Shown: piece by piece, positions 43,754 through 51,598 of the stretch
How the letters are laid out: each line of letters begins with the position of its first letter
Numbering within the stretch: the first letter of the stretch is position 1
Assembly: GCA_946480915.1 (NCBI GenBank)
Contig: CAMLLO010000027.1
Coordinates: 1-59,060, forward strand
Direction: 5' to 3'
Length of the DNA stretch: 59,060 nucleotides
Source: an uncultured Sphingobacteriaceae bacterium
GTDB taxonomy: Bacteria > Bacteroidota > Bacteroidia > Sphingobacteriales > Sphingobacteriaceae
The notes under the pieces: generated by a model
The model's database searches: none
What the model saw: only the letters and a program-made list of their open reading frames with translations
What the model was told of the DNA's origin: nothing
Position numbers and translations under genes: made by a program

Positions 43754-45007
43754 ATGCCTGATTTTAAATTCAGATTACCATCAATAAATGATTTAACAGA
43801 TTTGCAACAGATTGCCTTTTATGAAAATCGACCTATCCTTGTAACTGGAGGTCCGGGAAGCGGTAAAACAGTCGTTACCATCTTTCGATTTCTCAGGCAA
43901 ATAACGGAAAATCAAAATGCAATCTTTTTTACATTCAATCGCACGTTAATGTCATCGATACGAGGGACTCTTCGACAGCAAGCGGAGATAAGATTGCCAA
44001 GTTTAAAACCGGAGGAGATTGAAGAAATAATTGATACCAAAATTACCTCTATGTTTGAGTGGTATGGGGCAGCTTTTAGTACGATGTTAAGTGAGGATTC
44101 AGACGAAACTATTGATGAAAACTTTAGCATGCACCGTACTCTAAGGTTAAAAAACAAAAGATTTAGCGAGCTTTTCATTGACGAATCTCAGGATTTACGT
44201 CCCGGAATTGTGTCGGCAGCATATAAAATTGGAGAAAAAGTTACATGTGGTGCTGATAGAGCACAGGATATTCAAGGACATTATACAGGACCAGCAGATG
44301 ATATGATTTTTGCGATTTTAAATCAAGAACGTACAACTGTAAGGCAGGGTCTAACATCAAACTTTAGAAACACAAAAGAAATATTTGAATTTGCCAGAAA
44401 GTTTGTCCCCGAAGACCAAACTGTTCAGCAGATAGATACATCCGATTTTCCAGCAGGAGATAGCCCTGAAATTATTGGAGATTTGGATGAAAACCAACAA
44501 TTCGCTTTGATTCTGCAAATTATTCAAGATAACCCAAATAGTAATATTGGCATTTTATTACACACTAAGCAAGAAATTTTTGACTTAAAAGGGTATCTCG
44601 AAAAAAATGGATACTCATGCGCTAAGGATGTAGAAGAATCAAAATCATTCTCTTATTATTATAGCAATATGCCTTTTGGTGATAGGTTGATAATGGAGAA
44701 AAAACTGAGAACACCATTTATATTGTCCTTTGAGTCATGTAAGGGTTTAGAGTTTGATATTGTAATTATGGGAAAGTTTGAGGATGCAGATTGGGCTTTA
44801 ACAAAATTTAAAAAAAATAACGGGAATGTAGAATATGACGCTAATGGAAACCCGAGATGTTGGGCTACAATAAATCACTATTACGTTGCTGCAACGAGAG
44901 CCCGTAGTAATTTATATATTTTATACCATAACAAACCTGATGTTCTGGCTTTTTGGGAAGATGCAAGTGATAATACAATATTCGATGATGAAGACCTTCC
45001 TTTTTAA
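43754..45007 (+). CDS. Compact superfamily 1 (UvrD/Rep-like) helicase-type ATPase, cassette gene 1
   Basis: A 417-aa protein from the ATG at 43754; a GTG at 43745 would add three residues. All ATPase motifs of an SF1A helicase are present: Walker A TGGPGSGKT near residue 35, motif Ia FFTFNRTLM, Walker B LFIDESQD near 142, motif III TCGADRAQDIQG, motif IV TSNFRNT, motif V ESCKGLEFDIVIMG and motif VI YVAATRARSNLYI. It is much shorter than UvrD or Rep (about 670-720 aa), so the accessory 1B/2B domains are reduced or missing. It is the first of four tightly spaced genes and probably acts as the motor or sensor of the set. Confidence 0.85.
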   Translation: MPDFKFRLPSINDLTDLQQIAFYENRPILVTGGPGSGKTVVTIFRFLRQITENQNAIFFTFNRTLMSSIRGTLRQQAEIRLPSLKPEEIEEIIDTKITSMFEWYGAAFSTMLSEDSDETIDENFSMHRTLRLKNKRFSELFIDESQDLRPGIVSAAYKIGEKVTCGADRAQDIQGHYTGPADDMIFAILNQERTTVRQGLTSNFRNTKEIFEFARKFVPEDQTVQQIDTSDFPAGDSPEIIGDLDENQQFALILQIIQDNPNSNIGILLHTKQEIFDLKGYLEKNGYSCAKDVEESKSFSYYYSNMPFGDRLIMEKKLRTPFILSFESCKGLEFDIVIMGKFEDADWALTKFKKNNGNVEYDANGNPRCWATINHYYVAATRARSNLYILYHNKPDVLAFWEDASDNTIFDDEDLPF

Positions 45008-45021
45008 TAGAAATTAATATA

Positions 45022-46818
45022 ATGGCAAAAGAAAGAAAGAATAAGATAAAGGAAGTCAAGGAGAAGGCTAAAGATATAAATGCAGAACTTCCTTTGGACA
45101 TGCCCGCAAATTCGGAAGAGGGAACTATCCATTTTCCTCCTCAGACAATAGAGCTGGAAATAACAAATTATAACAGCGATGAGACAATTGAAAAAAAGGA
45201 AGAATTCGTATCTAATGTAGTTGGAACTTTTTCTAAGGAGAAACCAATATTTTTACAAATACATACAGGAAATGTATACACAATTTTTGGTTCAGGCATC
45301 ATATCTCCTGCAAATTATGTAACAAATCGGGCGTTCACTGATTTCCAGACGATAATTGCTCAAGGCTTCATACTATCTAATGGCATAATATCTAGTGGGG
45401 AAGAACCATTTTTGTTAATAGAATTAAATTTTACTAATGAAGAGCTAAATCATGTCGCTATTAATGAGTGTTATGGCTTTTATTTTAAACCGATTCCTAT
45501 CTCCAGAATTATCCGCATCTATTCAGGAACAGACAAGAGTAAAAATGAAATCGTATCTACTGCAATATCGAATGATGGAGGAATTATACCAAAGAGATTA
45601 GTTAAGGGATATTATCCGAAGGGACTGGCAAAAGAAAATTTTAAGAAATATGATGGTATTGGAAACAATCAGGACTTCAGTGATAAACTTATACAGTATG
45701 ATAAAATTTTAGGCACATTCGCATATATAAAGAATTTTTCAATCCTTACTGCAAATAGAACAAATGCTTTAGCATCGTTACCTGACCATTATTTCTATGC
45801 GATACAGGCATTAAATAATAATGGATTATTAGGGCATCTAAAAAACGAAAGAGCTGTAGCATTTTATCGTCAACTTTTTCAGCCTAAGGATGGCATCGAA
45901 AGTCCCTTGTTGAAATGGTTGTTTAATAGGATTAACACACAACATAATTTTACTGATGAGGATATTCAGCAATTCGGAGTACTCCTGTTTAGTGAAGCAA
46001 AATCCAAGGAATTTGCCCAACAATCAAAAGTCATCTTAGAAAGTTTAAGTAAAAGCATCGAACGAAAAAAAGCTATTGCGCAAATTCTACTTTTGAATGA
46101 TGCAGACAAGTTTTATCTATACCTCTTTGCATTTTTACGCTTATATGGCAACGTCAATAACGAAAGCAAATCTATTTCGAGAATAGATATACCAGAACTA
46201 TCTACTTCATATAGTGAATATGTCTTTTCAGTTTTAGGATACTTTTACGGATACAAAAGTTTAAGAAATTTTGATGACAGGTTAAATTTGAAAGATAAGG
46301 TATTCAGTGAATATGTAGGACCATCAAACAGATTTCCAATTAAGTTCGAATTAGATACAGAATTCGACTATATCACGATTGAATCTGTATATTCTAATGT
46401 GTTTAATTCTGGAAGCACTCAAATACATACCTCTTTTATAAAAGCAGATAGTTTGGAGCGGCAACTTGTAATTAAACCAAGAGACATGCCTACTGATTAT
46501 ACTTTCTCTTTTAATTTAGTTTGTGGCAAATTTTATTATTTATTTAAGAGAAAGGTAGTGGTTGATGAGTTGACTCCAAAATTAAATAGTCTTCCGTCTC
46601 AAGTACCAGTGATATCTGAAGTAGGTATTCTTTGTTATAGGAGCAAAATTCCATTTAGTTATATAAGCTTTGGTGAATTGTTAAAGAATCCTACACGGAT
46701 ATCTTATTTCATTCATTTTAATAAGGAAGACATAATTGCGGCTGTAAAAAGTAATAAAATAAATGGACCAGAGCTTTTACAAAGAATGGAATTAAGTAAT
46801 CTACATAAAGAATTCTGA
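45022..46818 (+). CDS. Unknown 598-aa protein, cassette gene 2
   Basis: No known family was recognised. The first ~50 residues are charged (AKERKNKIKEVKEKAKDINA). A beta-rich part follows (PIFLQIHTGNVYTIFGSGII, FLLIELNFTNEELNHVAINE), then a helical middle (about 270-400) and a second beta-rich part near 430-560. There is no signal peptide, membrane helix, Walker motif or obvious nuclease motif. It starts 14 bp after the helicase gene, and its stop overlaps the next start, so it is certainly part of the operon. It is a candidate scaffold, sensor or effector. Confidence 0.75.
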   Translation: MAKERKNKIKEVKEKAKDINAELPLDMPANSEEGTIHFPPQTIELEITNYNSDETIEKKEEFVSNVVGTFSKEKPIFLQIHTGNVYTIFGSGIISPANYVTNRAFTDFQTIIAQGFILSNGIISSGEEPFLLIELNFTNEELNHVAINECYGFYFKPIPISRIIRIYSGTDKSKNEIVSTAISNDGGIIPKRLVKGYYPKGLAKENFKKYDGIGNNQDFSDKLIQYDKILGTFAYIKNFSILTANRTNALASLPDHYFYAIQALNNNGLLGHLKNERAVAFYRQLFQPKDGIESPLLKWLFNRINTQHNFTDEDIQQFGVLLFSEAKSKEFAQQSKVILESLSKSIERKKAIAQILLLNDADKFYLYLFAFLRLYGNVNNESKSISRIDIPELSTSYSEYVFSVLGYFYGYKSLRNFDDRLNLKDKVFSEYVGPSNRFPIKFELDTEFDYITIESVYSNVFNSGSTQIHTSFIKADSLERQLVIKPRDMPTDYTFSFNLVCGKFYYLFKRKVVVDELTPKLNSLPSQVPVISEVGILCYRSKIPFSYISFGELLKNPTRISYFIHFNKEDIIAAVKSNKINGPELLQRMELSNLHKEF

Positions 46819-48221
46819 TGAGTCCAGACGATTTATTAGAAAGTATAGCGTCTTTAGACAATGATAGTTTGATATCATTTCTGGAAGAGGAAAGTAATAG
46901 TGTTAGATTATGCTTCTTGCAAGTCGTTCCATCGCAGGTAAATAAAAAAGTTTTCGCAAGGGTTATGAGTACTCTTGCGCAAAAATTGACACCAGAAAAT
47001 ATATCTACCAATGGGATTCAATCTTTATATACTCATTTAGCTTTTTATTTTAAGAATGCTAACATGGCACAGTACGTTGATACATGTACTACACATATCA
47101 ACGATAATATCTTTAGAAAACGATTGTCCGCATGGTTGCATTATAAAAGATATAATACATATAGTTTACATATTACCGAATTTGAAAATTACCTCACAAA
47201 ATTAAGTAATGCAATTCTTGACGATGAAGATGATTATACATATGAAATTCTAAGTGATTTAAACGAGTATAAATTATCATTACCTCAAGAAATTAGAACC
47301 CAAGTCTTAGATTTTTTTGAAGATGAAAGTTTAGCAGAAAGGTATCCTATACTGAAACAATTAAAGGATGACTATCTCCATGTAATTCCAGATGTAGAAG
47401 TAGAGGATTATAGAGGTAAAATTCATATGCCATCAATTGCAATGGAGAAGCTCTTTAATGACCACTTTATTGACTATATAAAGGAAAATCAATTGTTTGG
47501 GTATTCTATGCCATATGTAACCGAGAATATTATAAAAAAAGGACAAGCGGATTTTGACTTAGATTTTGGCGAATTAAAAGCATCACAGGTTGTAAAATTA
47601 TATTGTTATTGCAATATGAGAATGCACTTTTTTTCTTCTATAAGTTTATACGAACGGAGCGAAATAGTTAGTTTGTTTTATAAAACCAATGGGAAAATAA
47701 AATTCATCGATATAGGCAGTGGACCGGGAACATGCGGGTTAGCTTTCGCAGACCATATTCATCAAGAGACAGGTGTTGGTGCAGTTTTTGATTATTTTGG
47801 TGTGGATACATCCGTTGCAATGAATAATCAGGCTGAGGAAATGATGAAAAATTCAGAATTTTCTTCTACTACAATGCGTTTTTGTTCTGATATTGAAGCA
47901 ATAACAATGGAAGACTTAAAACAGGCTTCATGTATAATAATAAATACGTGTTATGTTTTTGCAAGCGAGGATTTACCGATAAAAGTATTAGCAAATTACA
48001 TTAACAAACTGAGTAAAAATTTTCCATATGTGCCTAAGTACCTGCTTTTCCAAAATCCAATTAATGATTTTTTGAATAGGAGGTACGAAGAGTTTAAAAC
48101 ACATTTATCAGCATATGAAATTACTTATACAAAAAAAAGCAATGTTCACTTTTCATATCAAAGAGGTGCGTCAGGATTTAGCAAAGAGAGAAAAGTGCTT
48201 TTTGAAATATTGAAATTTTAG
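46818..48221 (+). CDS. SAM-dependent methyltransferase-like protein, cassette gene 3
   Basis: A 467-aa protein. The first ~290 residues are helical and unassigned. A class I methyltransferase fold follows, with motif I FIDIGSGPGTCGLAF (Asp298 to Gly304) and an acidic end of strand 2 at YFGVDTS (Asp330). The usual motif IV of amino-methyltransferases (NPPY-like) is not seen; the corresponding strand reads CIIINTCYVFA. This argues against an N6-adenine or N4-cytosine DNA methylase and leaves a tRNA, rRNA or other substrate open. The motif resembles the Rsm22-like group by eye. The ATG overlaps the stop of the gene before by one base. Confidence 0.75.
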   Translation: MSPDDLLESIASLDNDSLISFLEEESNSVRLCFLQVVPSQVNKKVFARVMSTLAQKLTPENISTNGIQSLYTHLAFYFKNANMAQYVDTCTTHINDNIFRKRLSAWLHYKRYNTYSLHITEFENYLTKLSNAILDDEDDYTYEILSDLNEYKLSLPQEIRTQVLDFFEDESLAERYPILKQLKDDYLHVIPDVEVEDYRGKIHMPSIAMEKLFNDHFIDYIKENQLFGYSMPYVTENIIKKGQADFDLDFGELKASQVVKLYCYCNMRMHFFSSISLYERSEIVSLFYKTNGKIKFIDIGSGPGTCGLAFADHIHQETGVGAVFDYFGVDTSVAMNNQAEEMMKNSEFSSTTMRFCSDIEAITMEDLKQASCIIINTCYVFASEDLPIKVLANYINKLSKNFPYVPKYLLFQNPINDFLNRRYEEFKTHLSAYEITYTKKSNVHFSYQRGASGFSKERKVLFEILKF

Positions 48222-48230
48222 ATTAAAGCT

Positions 48231-48857
48231 ATGTATGATTTATTTAATCCAGCTCCATTGGTGGATGCAAATGAAGCTACCAGAAATATAAATGATACTT
48301 CTGAAATAAATGGTCTTAAATATATTCCTCATTTTATTACTAAAGAAGAGGAAGCAAATCTAACGGTTTCCATTAATTCAGAGGAATGGTTATCTGATAT
48401 TAAGCGTAGAGTTCAGCATTATGGTTATAAGTACGACTATAAGGCGAGAAGAATTAACTATGACATGTATCTAGGTGCATTACCACCGTGGGCATCTACA
48501 ATTGCAAAACGCCTGTGTGCGCAGAATCTTATAGAAGATGAGCCAGACCAACTAATTGTCAATGAATACATACCGGGGCAAGGAATTGCAAACCATGTTG
48601 ATTGTGAGCCTTGTTTCGGTGAGACCATAATTTCTTTAAGTCTCAATTCTTTTTGTGTAATGGACTTTATAAATTTACAAACTAAGCAGAAACTCGAAGT
48701 CTTGTTAGAGCCTTGTAGTTTAGTTGTTATAAATGGAGAAGCAAGGTATCGTTGGAGTCATGGTATCGCACAGAGAAAGAGCGAAACATTTAATAATATG
48801 AATTTTAAACGTAATTTAAGACTTTCGCTAACATTCCGAAAAGTCATTTTGAAATGA
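48231..48857 (+). CDS. AlkB-family 2-oxoglutarate/Fe(II) dioxygenase, ALKBH8-like, cassette gene 4
   Basis: A 208-aa oxidative demethylase or hydroxylase. Iron ligands are His122 and Asp124 in YIPGQGIANHVD and His177 in YRWSHGIA. The 2-oxoglutarate/nucleic-acid motif is RLSLTFR (Arg197, Arg203). Segments RRVQHYGYKYDY, EPDQLIVNEYIPGQGI, ETIISLSLNS, VMDF and SLVVINGEARYRWSHGI resemble the AlkB domain of ALKBH8, which hydroxylates a wobble uridine side chain in tRNA, more than they resemble E. coli AlkB. It starts 9 bp after the methyltransferase gene, which is notable because ALKBH8 itself fuses such a domain to a tRNA methyltransferase. The substrate here is unproven. Confidence 0.88.
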   Translation: MYDLFNPAPLVDANEATRNINDTSEINGLKYIPHFITKEEEANLTVSINSEEWLSDIKRRVQHYGYKYDYKARRINYDMYLGALPPWASTIAKRLCAQNLIEDEPDQLIVNEYIPGQGIANHVDCEPCFGETIISLSLNSFCVMDFINLQTKQKLEVLLEPCSLVVINGEARYRWSHGIAQRKSETFNNMNFKRNLRLSLTFRKVILK

Positions 48858-48915
48858 TACCATTAAAATATTTTCTAGGTACAATGAAATTTTAAAATAC
48901 TTTGTTGAAGTAATT

Positions 48916-50109
48916 TTAAAACCTCGCATCAACCTTCCCTGTAATAACTTTCTTTTGTAAACCTTTTTGATATCTTCTAGTTGTACTCTCTAATACGTGC
49001 CTTAACCTTTTTTGTAATTGTGGTATTGTCTCACCATCTTCCAAAGCATAGTATGAACTAGAATGTTTAAGAGCGTAAAATTTCAGGGTATCGGGAATAT
49101 CATATTCATCCCTAAATTTTCTCCATTTTTGCCCAATAGCTCCATAAGCAAGTCTTTCAGCACGTGGTTTGTTATTGATACCTATTAAATAAAATTCTTC
49201 TGGATACCCTTCCATATGACTTTCAATTACTTTGGCAAATTCAGTATCAAATTGAAACCTTGCTTCATCACCATTTTTAGTTTTATGTGGTGGGAGGGTT
49301 AGTACTTTGGTATCAGGGTTATAATCTTCAATCTGAATTTTAAGTTGTTCTTCTAAGCGTATATTATAGCTATATAGTAGCTTTGAACTTAGATGAAGGT
49401 TAAACCATCTTGGTTCTGCTTTCAAAAGCTTCCTTACCAGCTCTAATTCTTCTTCTTCATATATTTTAAAATGAGTTGAATCGTTGCGGGTGTTTTTAAA
49501 TTCAGTTTTTGCTATGCCATTATAGTCATCAACTATTTTTTCTTCTTTTAAGAATATCCAAAACATCTTTATGACATCACGATAAGTATTATAGGTTTCC
49601 TTACCCCAACTTTTTAAATTGGTGTATGTATCAAAAAACGTTTTAAAATCAGTATAAGTAAATGACGAAGGTTTGCGGAACTGGTACTTATTGGCAATTA
49701 GCCATTCACTAAAATGTTTGGAGAGTACAGCTTTGATTGATTCATATCTGTTTTTAGAAACTGCTTTTGTATCAAATTGGGCTTTACGTATATCAACATA
49801 GTGAGCAATGCAATCACTTATATTGGTAGCGGAAGTAAGAATTTTCTTATCAGTAGGGATGAAGGGAGACCATCCTTTTTTAATTAATTCGATGTATGAA
49901 TCTGCAAGTATTTCAGCATTCTTAAAAAGTTGGCGCTCTGACAGCTTTCCAGTTAAAGTATAGCCGTCTCTTATTACTTTATTTTTACCAGTAGCAGGAT
50001 TTGGGAAATTAAAGTAAAGATGTGTTTTGGCTTTTGTATCAGGTGCAGGTTGATATAGTTTAAACTTGTATCCATCCCATTCTCTAATAATTTGTGACCT
50101 TTTTTCCAT
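48916..50109 (-). CDS. Tyrosine recombinase (integrase of the element)
   Basis: A 397-aa phage-type integrase. The N-terminal arm-binding part (about 1-110) and SAM-like core-binding part (about 110-210) precede the catalytic domain. Catalytic residues by eye: Arg in LYSYNIRLEEQLK, Lys in PPHKTKNGDE, box II FYALKHSSSYYA, His in LRHVLESTTRRYQ and the nucleophile Tyr in the same segment. Box II has Lys where HxxR usually has Arg, a variation I recall from other Bacteroidota integrases. The gene starts about 105 bp from the right core, with two putative arm sites between. It should catalyse integration into msrA. Confidence 0.9.
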   Translation of the reverse strand: MEKRSQIIREWDGYKFKLYQPAPDTKAKTHLYFNFPNPATGKNKVIRDGYTLTGKLSERQLFKNAEILADSYIELIKKGWSPFIPTDKKILTSATNISDCIAHYVDIRKAQFDTKAVSKNRYESIKAVLSKHFSEWLIANKYQFRKPSSFTYTDFKTFFDTYTNLKSWGKETYNTYRDVIKMFWIFLKEEKIVDDYNGIAKTEFKNTRNDSTHFKIYEEEELELVRKLLKAEPRWFNLHLSSKLLYSYNIRLEEQLKIQIEDYNPDTKVLTLPPHKTKNGDEARFQFDTEFAKVIESHMEGYPEEFYLIGINNKPRAERLAYGAIGQKWRKFRDEYDIPDTLKFYALKHSSSYYALEDGETIPQLQKRLRHVLESTTRRYQKGLQKKVITGKVDARF

Positions 50110-50147
50110 TGTCTAATTGTGATTGGTAAGACAAAGTAAATAAAAAA

Positions 50148-50167
50148 TCTCAACTATTTTCTCAACT
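50148..50167. promoter_or_regulatory. Two TCTCAACT repeats, putative integrase arm sites (right)
   Basis: TCTCAACT at 50148-50155 and 50160-50167, spaced 12 bp as at the left end, 48-67 bp inside the right core and directly upstream of the integrase gene. They may also regulate integrase expression. Confidence 0.6.
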
Positions 50168-50186
50168 ATATACTGGAAACGTGGGT

Positions 50187-50294
50187 TTAAACCTGTTTAG
50201 GCAAAGGGTATACTTCTGTGCACCAGAAACAACCTGCACCAAATGTTGCCGTTTCGGTATGTAAAGAAGAAGATGCGTTAATATCATTATTCAT
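50187..50294 (-). pseudogene. msrA: Displaced native 5' end of msrA
   Basis: A 35-codon frame starting at the ATG at 50294. Residues 13-27 read TETATFGAGCFWCTE, aligned residue for residue with the intact MsrA (both have 21 residues before the catalytic Cys22). After the shared 20-bp core the frame runs into element DNA and stops at 50187. This is the original start of the chromosomal msrA, cut off by insertion; it keeps the original promoter. Confidence 0.9.
50215..50234. repeat. Right attachment core
   Basis: A 20-bp sequence identical to 36534-36553, same orientation, within the displaced msrA 5' stub and encoding GCFWCT on the minus strand. Similarity to the left end continues past the core into the msrA codons on the right side only, as expected for two homologous gene starts. 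Confidence 0.88.
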
Positions 50295-50430
50295 ATGCTA
50301 TACTTGATTTAAAGGTATGTTAATAGCTTTTATTAGACAAAATAATAACACGGGAATTATCCGAATTGTTAGTTTATATCGAAATCAATTATTGTGCGTT
50401 TGAATTGTATAATCTCGAAATAAAATAAAA

Positions 50431-50460
50431 AAGCGCCTTGTAAATATTACAGAGGCGCTT
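50431..50460 (-). terminator. Rho-independent terminator
   Basis: AAGCGCCT (50431-50438) pairs with AGGCGCTT (50453-50460); read on the minus strand the stem is followed by TTTTTT. It ends the 354-aa lipoprotein gene. Confidence 0.75.
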
Positions 50461-50483
50461 CTCTTTGAATTTTATATCGAACC

Positions 50484-51548
50484 TTATTGATACTGGATGT
50501 ATATCGGTTGCGGTTTTAGCTTCATTAATTCTTCAGGAGTCATCATTCTGTTTGGAGCCTTTTTTAAATCATTTTTATAAAAAAGTTTAAAACCAGTAAA
50601 CTGAACAGGCTCTTTGCGAATATGATTACGGTAAGTTCCCATTTTCAATTCAGGTTCGCCCCAACCATCCATGTGCATTACAAACTGTACTTCGGGATGA
50701 AGTTTAATGTTTTGGTAATTAGTGACCATGCCTTGAGTAAATCGGTGTAATACGAAAACTTTTGGAGGTAAATTATTGTCTCGTACAATTTTTGCCAGGT
50801 AATTGGTAGCATAATTTATATCAACAGCATCATATGTGCCAATCTTTCTTCCTGGAGGAACGCCTTTTTTTAGCATAGAAAACTCTGGATCTATACCTAA
50901 ATGAACTTGCGGCATTTTCAGGTATTTCTCGAACCTCGGTAACTCTTTTTGAATAGTGCTTAGTCCGACCTGAATGTCGAGAAACACAATTGCATTCTCC
51001 ATTTTTGCAATTGCAAGTGCAGAGTCAATTTGCTTTTCAGGCATCCGGTTAACGTATGCACCATCTTTACCTGCCTCACCGCTTGCTACTGTTGCGATAT
51101 AATGTATGCCTTTTTGAACCGGAGTTTTTGGGTCAACTTTTTCCCATCTTTTAACTTCCTGGTTTAATCTACGCCACATTTCTTTCGGAGGATATTCACC
51201 CAATGCACCCATTTTCTTGGAATGCATGTTGCCATAGTACACTACAATTCTTTTAAAAGGAAGTATAGCTCCGGGAAGTGGATATGGTTCGTTTTTTACC
51301 GGCCATTTGCCTGTAGTATCTCCGTTTGCTAACTCTTTTACTTTCTGATTGTATTTGGCGGTATCTATCGAGGTGTTTGTATCAGAGGTCGCGGCAACTG
51401 CTTCGTTCTCGCCTTCCTTTGCCACCGTGGTGGTATCCTTACTTTTTGCCTCGGCATTATTGCCGGTCTTTACTTCTTGTGTACAGCTGAACAACGTGCC
51501 CAGTAATGCAACTCCCAAAACAGCTTTGTACATATTATTTATTGTCAT
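50484..51548 (-). CDS. Conserved hypothetical lipoprotein
   Basis: A 354-aa lipoprotein (lipobox GTLFSC). A ~60-residue low-complexity linker rich in Lys, Glu, Thr and Ala follows, then a compact domain starting near residue 90 (PGAILPFKRIVVYYGNMHSK) with segments IVFLDIQVGLSTIQKELPRF, HLGIDPEFSM, VFVLHRFTQGMV and FVMHMDGWGEPELK. The alternation of strands and the Asp/His-rich strand ends suggest a TIM-barrel-like enzyme, perhaps glycosidase-related, but no family was recognised. Confidence 0.65.
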   Translation of the reverse strand: MTINNMYKAVLGVALLGTLFSCTQEVKTGNNAEAKSKDTTTVAKEGENEAVAATSDTNTSIDTAKYNQKVKELANGDTTGKWPVKNEPYPLPGAILPFKRIVVYYGNMHSKKMGALGEYPPKEMWRRLNQEVKRWEKVDPKTPVQKGIHYIATVASGEAGKDGAYVNRMPEKQIDSALAIAKMENAIVFLDIQVGLSTIQKELPRFEKYLKMPQVHLGIDPEFSMLKKGVPPGRKIGTYDAVDINYATNYLAKIVRDNNLPPKVFVLHRFTQGMVTNYQNIKLHPEVQFVMHMDGWGEPELKMGTYRNHIRKEPVQFTGFKLFYKNDLKKAPNRMMTPEELMKLKPQPIYIQYQ

Positions 51549-51598
51549 TAAAATTAGTTTACAGTGTAGAATTATCGTGTTAAATGGTTGTTTGCCGG

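Larger units (their letters stand above)
36534..50234. mobile_element. Integrative element of about 13.7 kb inserted in msrA
   Basis: The boundaries are a perfect 20-bp direct repeat, TCTGTGCACCAGAAACAACC, at 36534-36553 and 50215-50234. A tyrosine recombinase gene lies next to the right end, as is usual. Contents: small hypothetical genes, a polymerase-like protein with an origin-like region, three exported proteins, an XRE regulator, a serine recombinase and a four-gene helicase/methyltransferase/dioxygenase cassette. The DNA looks more AT-rich than its flanks. No relaxase, coupling protein, conjugation gene, capsid or portal gene was seen, so it is best described as a non-conjugative integrative element; it might use a helper for transfer. 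Confidence 0.9.

Noticed and set aside
46818..48221. Reading the methyltransferase-like protein as a restriction-modification DNA methylase
   Set aside because: The SAM motif is present but the DPPY/NPPY-type motif IV and any restriction partner are missing, so a DNA N6/N4 methylase is not supported.
36534..50234. Interpretation of the element as a prophage or as a conjugative element
   Set aside because: No capsid, portal, terminase, tail or lysis gene and no relaxase, coupling protein or transfer gene can be seen; integrase, recombinase and regulator alone do not show either.
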